DNA from: Pyrenula massariospora
Lineage: Eukaryota; Ascomycota; Eurotiomycetes; Pyrenulales; Pyrenulaceae
Reading direction: 5' to 3'
Length of the DNA stretch: 64,000 bases
Assembly (NCBI GenBank): GCA_021030905.1
Contig: JAGFMI010000018.1
Span: forward strand, 310,001-374,000
The notes below the pieces were generated by a model. That model was not told the DNA's origin, searched no databases, and saw only the letters and a list, made by a program, of their open reading frames with translations. Of the stretch, positions 55,812 to 64,000 are shown piece after piece. Position numbers and translations under genes: made by a program. How positions within the stretch are numbered: the first letter of the stretch is position 1; each line of letters starts with the position of its first letter.

Positions 55812-56573
55812 ATGCGTTTTCTCTCTGTGCTTGGTATCATTCATCTCCTGCTCTTCCACCATGCTCTTGCGGCTCCAGAGCCTAAAGAGCATGATGGAAA
55901 GAATGCCCGAAATGGCACGTCCAACAATTCTCTGAATCACCAATGTTCCAAGATGGCCAAGCTCGAGATGCTTTCAAAATTGGCCTCCAATGCCACCAAG
56001 CTTGATCAGATAGTGACCAAGAAGAAGCTCACCGACACCCAAGCGGCACATTTGAGAGCTAAGGCGGCCAACGCCAGTACGGAATTGACGGCTATGCAAT
56101 CAAATACCACCCTTGTCTCTTCATGCGCCGTGGTCGATGCTCACAAGCAACTTAAGGCCTCATGCAACAAGATGGACAACCTCATGGCGATGAAACAGAT
56201 CGCGGACAATAATGCAACGGCCCTGAGTGATTTTCTCACAAAACATAAGATTGATAGCAAGAACGAGACTGCTGTCAACCGGGTCAAAGAGAAGGCTGCA
56301 AATTCCACAATGAAATTGGACAAATTGATGAGCAATAGCACGTTAATGCGGAGTTGTACAGACTTGAAGGCTGAACAGCAAAGTAAGTAAACAAGCTTGT
56401 AAAACTTAATATGGCATCCAACTAATGTTTTGAAAGAAGCCTCTGCATCAAAGAGCAGCTCTGCGGCGGCGGTTTCTTCAACATCCCACAGTTCGGCTCA
56501 AACACATGTTGCGTTTGGTGCTACTGGTCTTTCAGCCATTGTCGGAATGGTGATGTGGGCTATCAATCTGTAG
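55812..56573 (+). CDS. GPI-anchored secreted glycoprotein with duplicated domain
   Basis: Exons 55812-56382 and 56437-56573 (54-nt intron, in phase), 235 residues. The ATG at 55812 is chosen because it begins a signal peptide (MRFLSVLGIIHLLLFHHALA). Two similar helical units follow: Cys45 to Cys105 and Cys118 to Cys182, each opening with a C-S/N-K-M motif and each closing near NSTLMRSC or NTTLVSSC, so disulfides within units are likely. There are around ten N-x-S/T sites. The second exon encodes a Ser/Ala-rich stalk and a hydrophobic C-terminus (ATGLSAIVGMVMWAINL) without charged residues, a GPI-attachment signal. The product is expected on the cell wall or membrane surface. I recognise no named family. 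Confidence 0.82.
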
Positions 56574-57232
56574 CGACCAGTCTTGGTCTAGTAGCGTGGA
56601 AGGAAAAGGCTTCGTCTCATTTCGGAGAGCAGAGCAGCTGGCCATAGAGGAGCTCGGCTTGGTCAAAGGACGGAACTCGTCCAGTGCCCCAATGTAAATG
56701 CTCCTTGATTTTGTAAAGCTAGGGCTCGTTCGCTCGATAGACGATGACAATAAAGACATAGTGCCATTGCCCAAAAGCACTTTCCTGCAAAGATTGTGCA
56801 GCTCGTGTCAGCGAGGACGGCAGGTATCGGTGCCATTAATCGGGCGCACTAAGGTTTCTGATAAGTAGTTTCTTATTACTACATTGTACTGAACTTTGAC
56901 AGAACAAAAGAGTGTCTTGCCAAGAATCGAAATTAGATCGGGTTCTCCCCCCTACCTTAGCTGGTGGGCCGTTGAGCAGGGTGCATGGCGCGCTTATGGC
57001 GGGGTTGGCGGCCAACGCGTCAAAGGAGACGCGCTTGGTCCTGCCATCAAAGCTAGAAAACAATCCCGAATGAAACCCGTCTGAACAGTTGAAGGCGGAT
57101 AGATTGGTCGCCTCGCAAATGACGGTGTTGCACACTTTCATTCTAACTCGGACTTGCTAGGTCTTGAACTATTGGGCCGGTGCAACGCTTTCACAGAGCA
57201 CGGCTTCTTGAGGCGCACAGTCCCCTCCCATC
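56574..57232. other. Intergenic, promoter of the TBC gene
   Basis: Spacer between two plus-strand genes, with the 3' end of the GPI-protein gene and the promoter of the Bub2-like gene. No other feature is supported. Confidence 0.4.
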
Positions 57233-58666
57233 ATGTCGACCTCTCCAATTAAGCCAGCAGTGAAGGCTGCCCACCTTGCAGACCCTTCTACCATCCCTCT
57301 CCCTGCGTCACCGCAGAAACCTCGTTCAATACGGCGGTTACAATCACATCAACAGCTCTCCTCCAATTCGCCCTCGTTGATCACCCAACAACGACAGCAA
57401 CAACAGCAGCAACGCAATGTCAGTCTTGCGAAGAAGGATTCTAAAGATAGCATCGCATCGTCCGCCCAGACTGCCTCCATCAATATTCCTGCCCGAGTGC
57501 GCGCACACAGTGATGCCCCTTTGTCAATGAAGAGAGGCTCAAACCGGAAGCCCTATGGGCTTTCTCATGGCCGCAAGTCTAGTCTGGAGGTCATGCTCCG
57601 GGAAGGTCCAACGAGTGATAACCTCGAGGCTTGCCTGAACGATCTCCGCTACAAAATTTTGATATCAAAAGTCGAATCATCGGCCGATGGCATGGTTTGT
57701 CCCTCCTCTTCCAAGGACGCACCGGATTTGTTCTAACGTGTGCCATTCTCAGTCGGACCACCGGATTTACCTCTGGCTGACTCTACTATCCATTTCACCT
57801 CTACCCACGGACACCTACCTCAATCTTGTCCGTAAGGGCCGCTCACCTGTCCATCACAAAATATCCGACGACGTCTTCCGTACACTCGCCACTGACCCTC
57901 TCTTCAAACGGCGCGTCACCGACGCCTCTATAACCCGCATCTTGAACGCCACCGCATGGTCCCTCCAAGATGCCAAAAACTCTGCCGCCCTCTCCCCCGC
58001 TCTAGCAGCCAGTAACAGCACCAGCTCACCCAACTTTTCCACAGCGTCCGTATCTCCCGACTCCGCCCTCTACGTTCAGGGCATGAACGTCCTCTCCGCC
58101 CCCTTCCTCTACGCCGCCCGCTCCGAAACGGAGGCCTTTGCTCTCTTCCACCACTTTGTCACCGTCGAGTGCCCCGGCTACATCCGCGGCGCCATGGAAG
58201 GCGTGCACAAAGGTCTCGCTCTCGTCGACAAATGTCTCGGCATTGTCGAACCCAAGCTCGCCAATTTTCTGCTCGACAAGGGTATGAACGCCGAGCTGTA
58301 TGCCTTTGCGTCCGTGATGACCTTTTGCGCGTGCACACCGCCGCTGCCGGAGGTGCTGCATTTGTGGGATTTCTTGTTCGCATATGGGCCGCATTTGAAC
58401 GTGCTCTGTATTGTGGCGCAGTTGTTGGGTTTAAAGGATGAGTTGTTGAGGAGTAATAGGTATGTCATTACTCATCTCATTTCTCTGACGCTTGACGTCC
58501 GTTATGCTGGAGCGAGACTGACTTTGGAACTTGGAATTACAGCCCGACGAGGATCTTGAGATCTTTCCCACAATTGAATGCTGAAAAGATTATCGGATTG
58601 ACTCTCCTCGCCTTGAAGAAGATCCCGGATGATGTATATGACGAGCTCGTCGTACATGCGAAGTGA
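57233..58666 (+). CDS. bub2: Bub2-type Rab GTPase-activating (TBC) protein
   Basis: Exons 57233-57694, 57753-58459 and 58543-58666, 430 residues. Bub2 (S. pombe Cdc16) with Bfa1/Byr4 holds the mitotic-exit/septation GTPase inactive at the spindle pole. The TBC domain (from about residue 130) has RYKILISK, IYLWLTLL, the IxxDxxR arginine-finger motif as ISDDVFRTL and the YxQ glutamine-finger motif as LYVQGMN, followed by FHHFVTVECPGYIRG, the LW(D)FLF segment and a short last exon (ILRSFPQLNAEKII). The first 120 residues are Ser/Gln-rich and disordered, longer than in yeast, and hold a polyQ tract. The last exon is short and easily missed. Confidence 0.9.
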
Positions 58667-59499
58667 GGGGCCCACTTTTCCAACACAGGAGGTGCTGAGC
58701 CGCAAGATACGGTAGATGTGTAATGTTTCTAAATGTACGATCTATGGGATATTGGCGCATACAGGGCATACATGGGACGTGGCTGGTCATTGCAAGGAGC
58801 CCTACGGCAGGGACAAAAAGCTGTTGTGTATATTATTGTATCTTTGGGGGTTCGGTCGCGTGCGTGGGAACCCATGGTTGGGCATCTTGCCAAAAGGAAA
58901 TGACAAAATTCAAAGCCTTAGTATGTTTTCATGAAATCATAGAGCCGGATTTCGAGTCCAGAGTCTCATGCAATTTTTTAGCTTCCGAATCGCTACGTAT
59001 ATGGTAAATAGCTCCCCTTTTGCGCCAGATGACCAGCAGGTTGTAGGCACAAGCAGTAGCAACTGCACAAAGGGTAAAGCATTGAGCACATTCGCCAATA
59101 TGCTTATTGCGTGTTGCATGAGCTTCTAAGAATATGCTGTACGTTTACTTTCGAGGCAGCATGCGGGTTGAGCAAAGAGGCACAGAGAGAAGAAAATAAG
59201 GTCTTTCCAAAATGGAAGTATGCATTGTCACACCATTCCTTTTGCTACCTACGTTACTGGCGGTACCTCGAAGGTTTAAAAGGAAGAAGACCATTAGTAT
59301 GGTACATTATAACGCTATCTCGGCAAGCACAACTCCTTCGCGCCAGTGCGTTCAAAAAATTGCAGGAGTCTACCTATACCGTTTTTCGAAACTACCGCTT
59401 GATCAAACCCCCGCAGACATCTGCAATGCCGGTCCGTCCCCGTCTCGCCATCTGAAGCTGATACTCTTCTACCGCTAGGGCTTGTACACACTACTCCAA
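58667..59499. other. Intergenic, convergent 3' ends
   Basis: The spacer between the convergent TBC gene and calnexin gene, expected to hold both 3' UTRs. No other feature is supported. Confidence 0.4.
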
Positions 59500-61440
59500 T
59501 TACTGCTCAGCCGCTGCGCTCGACCTTGTGGTCCTCTTGTTGACTTCAGCCTTCACATTCTCCGCGCCCGTTGAGACGGCATCCGCGGTCTTTTCCTTAG
59601 CCTCAGTCGCCTTTTCCGCCGCCTTCTTCGCGGCATCCTTCGCAGCTGGTGCCGCGGATTTACCAGTGGCGAACGTACCGATGAGGATGGCGATCACGGT
59701 GGCAAGGAGAACACCAGCTCCACCAGCGACTTCAGGCACAAATTTGATGGCTTCGATAGGGTCACGCTTGGCGATGGTGATGAAGAGGTCGACCTTCTCC
59801 TTGATATAGGTGACAGGGTCGTCCATAAACTTGAGATCCAACGGCGACTTAGGCTTCTCAGGCTCTTTGGGCTTGGTAGCGGCTTCCTCAGCGTCTTCGA
59901 TAGGCCGCTTGATATCCCAAGTCGCGGCCTTCAGTTTCTGGGCATCTTCAATCGAGTGACCGATGTAGATGTTGTCAAAGAGGATGTCGGATTGCATGGT
60001 CCAGATTTCGAAGCCAATCTAGATGAACGTCAGCAGCAGCACCAAATTGATGTTCAGGAAAACGTACGGCTCCCATAGGCTCGAAGTTTGCCGGGGTCTT
60101 GTCCTCGAAGTAGTCAGGGTTGGCAATCTTCCGTGGTTTCCAGATGCCTTTGTAAGCTGGGTTGTCAATGTACGGTGCAGTCCATTTGCCTTTGTAATCA
60201 GGATTCTTAATCATGGGCGGCTCCCACTTCCCACAGCCTGAAGCTTCCTCGCATTTCGGGTTAGGTACAGTCGGGGGGATCCAATCACCATCTTCTTCGT
60301 CATCCCAATCTTCAGGCTTCTCGGCTTCGGGGTCTGGAACCTGGGTAGGTTCATCCTCAAGCCAATCATCAGGCTTAGTAGCATCCTTGTCAACAATCTC
60401 ATACGCAGCATCTTCATCCCAGTCTTCGGGTTTCTTGGCCTCTGGGTCAGGGATACGTGCTTCATCGACCCAGTCGTCAGGCTTGCTATCTTTGGGGTCA
60501 TCAATTTCTTTCTCCGGGTTTACTGATGGTGCAAAGTCTTCAAGTAGACTTCCATTCTTCATTGAGTTTCCATCAACAAGTAGCTCGAAGCTCTGGTCAG
60601 GTTTAACAACGAGAGTATACAAGGATGTCGTCTTCTCGATCTTCGCCATGGGAGGTGACTTTAGGTGCTTCTCTTCGTACTCCCCAGTTTTAGGGTTCTT
60701 GTGCTTGAAAATGAAGTGGACCTTTCTCCATGTCAGAGAATAACATGGCCGACGTGGAGCTTCCTACCTTGTTCGTAGCCCCGCATCTATCTGGACCAAA
60801 CATAATCACGTATGGAGAAGCATTCGAAAACTCTTCGGCGTGAAGGTTTTTGCTGTCTTTCAACAGTTTCATGTAGGCACCGCCGCATTCTAGGCCATCT
60901 GGGGCAGATAGATCAGCCAAAGTCCCCTCGCGCACTGTACATCACGACGTCTTACTTTGAAGCTTGACCTCATACTGTAAGACTAAGGTCTTCCCTTTGT
61001 TATCGATCTTTGAAGGGAATTTTGCGGATATCGCATGGTGGGCAGCGGGATTCTTGACAACGAGACCGGTATCGCCCTCAATGCCTTTAAGCACATGAGG
61101 CTCCTCGACGGCCCATTGACCAACGTAGGCCCAGTCTTCGTCAGTCTTGGAATCCTCCTTCTTGGCGTGCGAAATTTTCCATCTTGATTCCCAGTCCTGT
61201 GTAAATTGTTCGAAGAATGGAGCTTTGAGTGAGGTCGGCTGGGAATGTAGCAGATTAGCTTCTAGGAGCAGGGAAACGTGGTCAGAAAATGCTTACAGTA
61301 AAGGTAGGCTTCTCAATGGAAGTGCTCGTGCTTTCGCTTGTGCTTGTGGACTCCGAGGAAGAGCTCTCTTCAGCGTGAACAGCCCCCAAGCAAGCGGAGA
61401 AAGACAGGATCGCCGAAGCGACAGCTGCGTTGAAACGCAT
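59500..61440 (-). CDS. Calnexin (ER lectin chaperone)
   Basis: Exons (minus) 61440-61297, 61238-60956, 60898-60768, 60721-60068 and 60018-59500; introns of 46-58 nt; 576 residues. Calnexin holds monoglucosylated glycoproteins in the ER and recruits an Erp57-type oxidoreductase. The signal peptide is [19 protein letters not shown]. The lectin domain contains [11 protein letters not shown]-type residues (here [13 protein letters not shown]), [11 protein letters not shown] and [14 protein letters not shown]. The P-domain has repeat type 1 ([14 protein letters not shown] and related) and type 2 ([15 protein letters not shown] and related) copies. [17 protein letters not shown] closes the lectin fold. 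The TM helix is near 500-522 ([15 protein letters not shown]), with a 54-residue Ala/Lys-rich cytosolic tail. All families' key Cys pairs appear present. Confidence 0.96.
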
Positions 61441-62044
61441 CGTGGGCGCAACAGGCAGGAAAAGAGGTGAAAGGCAAAGTGTGCTTGGTGTTCTACAAGT
61501 AGAGAAAATTATCGACCAAGACCTGCAGGTGTGCGAGACCCCTAGGTAAAAATTTACAGAGCCCCGGTTTTAGGACACGGTGGTCGTTCACGATTTACGC
61601 AGCTTTCTGGAAGGTCGCACGGCCTCACTAAGCCTCATTCGGCATGCCTCCAATTTCAAGCCGTGAAGAAGACAAACTGGCTCCTGCATGTCACCTCGTG
61701 TTGGAGCGAGCTTGACACGGTAGAGCTTCAGAAGATGCTCGCGATTCAATGACGGACCTGGTGACGCGACTGCATATGGCCTTGTCAGACCATGTGCTCG
61801 CCATCTTTGGCAGAATACCGTTCATCACCCGGCTCTTCAGGGATAAAGGGTTTTCTACCTTTACTACATGGTCAAAAATTTACCTATGGTGCTAGGCAAG
61901 GTATGCCGAACACGATTGATGTATAGGTACGTAAGTATTTATGGACCTTTGATGTCATACAATGTTCGATGAACAGATTCACGGACAAGATTGTCAGAAC
62001 CAAAACCCAATTCTTACAGGACCAGCGCCATCGCAGCGTTATTT
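61441..62044. other. Intergenic, calnexin promoter
   Basis: This should hold the calnexin promoter and the 3' end of the light-chain gene, both on the minus strand. I cannot name a specific unfolded-protein-response site with confidence. Confidence 0.4.
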
Positions 62045-63026
62045 CTATGTCTTGATTGCCTCTGCTGGCGTGTTGCTCGGACCTCCGGTGATGTTGCCCA
62101 CAAAATCAATATATCTAAAAACGTCTCCCCTTTTTTGCCCGCTGATGCCTATGCTGTTACCAATTCCCTTCATCCCTGGGAGCGCCATGTTGTGCCCCCT
62201 GCCAAACGCCCTTTTTCCCGTGAATCCTTCTATTGCGGTGTCCACATCTCTTACAGTCAACCCCCGCACGCCGCTATCTGGTGCCGTGTTGACCAGAGCA
62301 TCTTTGAGTTCTGTTACGTCGATTTGACCGCTATCATCATCATCGAAGGCCGCAAAAGCATTGAGCAGTTCTTGAGGGGGGCTGAGGCCCATTAAAGTTG
62401 TGCCGAGACCATTTAGGAATGCTGGGAGTGTCATTCTTTGTGGAGAGCCCAGAGGAAAAAAGGGCGCAACTGCCGACGACGACGAATCCAGTCCAAGAGA
62501 GGTGAAGACATCGACAACGTCACTCCGATCGACTTGACCGTCAGAGTCTCGATCCAAGACACTGAAGGCTTCGCGAAGTGAGTGTAGTAATTGCGGTGGT
62601 AGCTTTGACAGAACATCTGCGTTTGCTGCAGCAGGAGCCCCATGCGGTCGACTACTCATAGGCGTCGGCGGATTGCCAGCTACGCTTCTTGTTGGTGGAG
62701 ATGGCGGTGGCTCTGTCTGGCTCCTTGGGAAGCGAGAGGGTGGAGTTGGTGAAAGTGGAGCTGCAGTTCTCAGGTCGCTATCAGCATCATCAGCAGTATA
62801 CGACTGTTTCAGCTTGCTTGGAGAAGTCGTGGGAGTAGTGTGATTGTTTCGACTAGGAGACTGGTTTGGAGGGGTCGATGGTCGCTGCGCTGTTGTTGGA
62901 GAGGAGGGTCGTCGGAAAGGAGAAGCTCGAGGAGAATTGAAGGATAGAGGGGATGGCTTGTAAGAAGCCTGCGCAATTATCAGCATGTCAATGCATGATC
63001 AGATGGCCAATACCAGTTCTTACCAT
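62045..63026 (-). CDS. Myosin regulatory light chain, Rlc1 type (EF-hand)
   Basis: Exons (minus) 63026-63024 (just the ATG) and 62968-62045, 308 residues. The intron between them is 55 nt and starts GTAAG. Two EF-hand units are visible: REAFSVLDRDSDGQVDRSDVVDVF near residue 133 and NAFAAFDDDDSGQIDVTELKDAL near 208. The spacing and the segments TLPAFLNGLGTTLMGLSPPQELL and FRYIDFV match the light chain Rlc1 that binds type II myosin in the cytokinetic ring. A Ser/Pro-rich 110-residue N-terminal extension is far longer than in yeast and may be disordered and phosphorylated. An inserted Gly-rich loop precedes the last segment. The first loop looks competent for calcium; the second has an acidic run. 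Confidence 0.8.
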
Positions 63027-63691
63027 CTAGGAGTCCTTTTCTGTGGAGCGCTGTTTTGAAGCGTGGTTTTTGGTCGTTTCAAAGGTGCAAGCATTGGAAG
63101 AGGGACTTGTAGGCGCCTATGTGGCGCTCGAGCTACCCAATGCTCAAGCTAGATACTGCGGGCGCGGACTGTGAAGCTCGATGAATTATATGTAGTAGAA
63201 GTAAACGTCGTAAAGTGTTGCTTAAAAGGACGGATCGGGGCAAGTAAACAAAGGCGAGTCTCGGCGGTGCAGGGATGAGAAGAGCTGGACCCCAGACGGC
63301 GCTAATGGATTTCGCGTGGGGCGATCCAGGGCAGGCCGCTAAGTGGACCCTCTCCAATTGTCAGTGCGCCTGAAGGTCGTTTCAAATGATGCCTCCCTGC
63401 GGCCAGGCACGATGCAGTATCTGATCGTTCTTCTGCATTGAAATGGGTAGAAGGTCTCATCGCAATCTCAAGCTTTGCAGCTGGACTTCTGCATCGTTCA
63501 TTTGCTCGACCGAAGTTCCAACGCTCAGGAAGGTCGCGGGTATCTAAACTCAATCGATCACTACGTGGCTCTTGCGTGCCTTGCGTCGAATCCTGGTCCT
63601 TACGATCCGCAAAGTCAATTACGATGATACACCTGCTTGTGGACCAAGGTACTTGATGACTTGATGTTGAACGACGCCCACCACCTCCAAT
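63027..63691. other. Intergenic, divergent promoter region
   Basis: The light-chain gene and the Afi1-like gene are transcribed divergently from this 0.67-kb gap, which should hold both promoters. No other feature is supported. Confidence 0.4.
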
Positions 63692-64000
63692 ATGGCCACG
63701 GCTTTGCCTTATAGACCGCCTGTTACCAATGGTCCATCAGATCCAGCCTCTTCACTTTCATCCTTTCCCTCTGAGAAGATAACCCCCAATGTCTCGGATA
63801 ACGCTGCTATCAGAAGGGCATCTACACCCTCGAAAAGCTCTCAGACGTCGCTGCCACACTCACGAAAGTCCTCCCATGCAGGTTCCATACGTCCGAGAAG
63901 CCTCCGGTCTCGGTCAAAGAAGCTGAAATCTCAATACCCTCAAGATTCACCAGAGCGCCATGTCGAGTACATACTCGTTGCTTCCTTCGACATTGATCGG
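63692..64000 (+). CDS. Afi1-like Arf3-interacting DENN-type protein, 5' part
   Basis: Partial gene starting at the ATG at 63692 and running off the window end (103 codons). Residues 1-88 are Ser/Pro/Arg-rich and disordered. The last residues RHVEYILVASFDIDR match the start of the Afi1 docking domain, which in yeast binds Arf3 and acts in polarised vesicle traffic. It lies divergent to the light-chain gene. Only the N-terminus is visible, so the family call rests on the last 15 residues. Confidence 0.7.
   Translation, partial: MATALPYRPPVTNGPSDPASSLSSFPSEKITPNVSDNAAIRRASTPSKSSQTSLPHSRKSSHAGSIRPRSLRSRSKKLKSQYPQDSPERHVEYILVASFDIDR

Overview
The window is nuclear DNA of a filamentous ascomycete (Pezizomycotina); I cannot place it further. 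Evidence: genes on both strands with no operons, short GT-AG introns (about 44-135 nt, often with a CTAAC/CTAAT-like branch site), and fungal or filamentous-fungal families (AcrB, PHO85/PhoA-type CDK, LaeA-like methyltransferases, a cAMP-receptor-like GPCR). All exon joins are read by eye from splice sites and phase.

Layout. 0-3.5 kb: a small Cys/His-rich protein (1810-2792, +) ending in seven Tyr-anchored heptads. 3.6-8 kb: a large conserved fungal protein of unknown role with two apparent one-base frameshifts. 8.9-9.9 kb: a decayed gene on the minus strand. 10.2-12.1 kb: U2AF65 splicing factor. 14.1-18.6 kb: a 1,515-residue protein with a C-terminal methyltransferase-like domain. 19.4-20.7 kb: PhoA/Pho85 kinase. 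21.7-22.1 kb: a small secreted Cys-rich protein gene (minus) with a premature TAG. 24.0-25.3 kb: a TPR protein, probably a 5'-decayed remnant. 27.4-28.2 kb: ureidoglycolate lyase. 28.9-30.2 kb: GPCR. 33.1-34.6 kb: monoacylglycerol-lipase-like hydrolase. 35.1-38.0 kb: AcrB. 40.0-41.1 kb: hotdog thioesterase-like protein. 41.9-43.2 kb: LaeA-like methyltransferase. 45.9-48.2 kb: Ccr4 deadenylase. 48.9-51.0 kb: flavin-reductase-domain protein. 51.8-53.8 kb: multi-pass membrane protein. 55.8-56.6 kb: GPI-anchored protein with an internal duplication. 57.2-58.7 kb: Bub2-type TBC protein. 59.5-61.4 kb: calnexin. 62.0-63.0 kb: myosin regulatory light chain. 63.7 kb to the end: 5' part of an Afi1-like gene.

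Most genes are housekeeping: mRNA processing (U2AF65, Ccr4), signalling (PhoA, GPCR), cell cycle and cytokinesis (Bub2, Rlc1), ER folding (calnexin), purine catabolism (ureidoglycolate lyase) and lipid turnover. They are independently transcribed neighbours; I see no biosynthetic cluster and no intact transposon, CRISPR or tRNA gene.

The unexpected content is between and inside these genes: a lineage-specific Cys/His plus Tyr-heptad protein, several genes broken by single-base lesions, a secreted-protein gene spoiled by one TAG, and a relic whose three internal stops all fit C-to-T changes. I could not establish a new multi-gene system.
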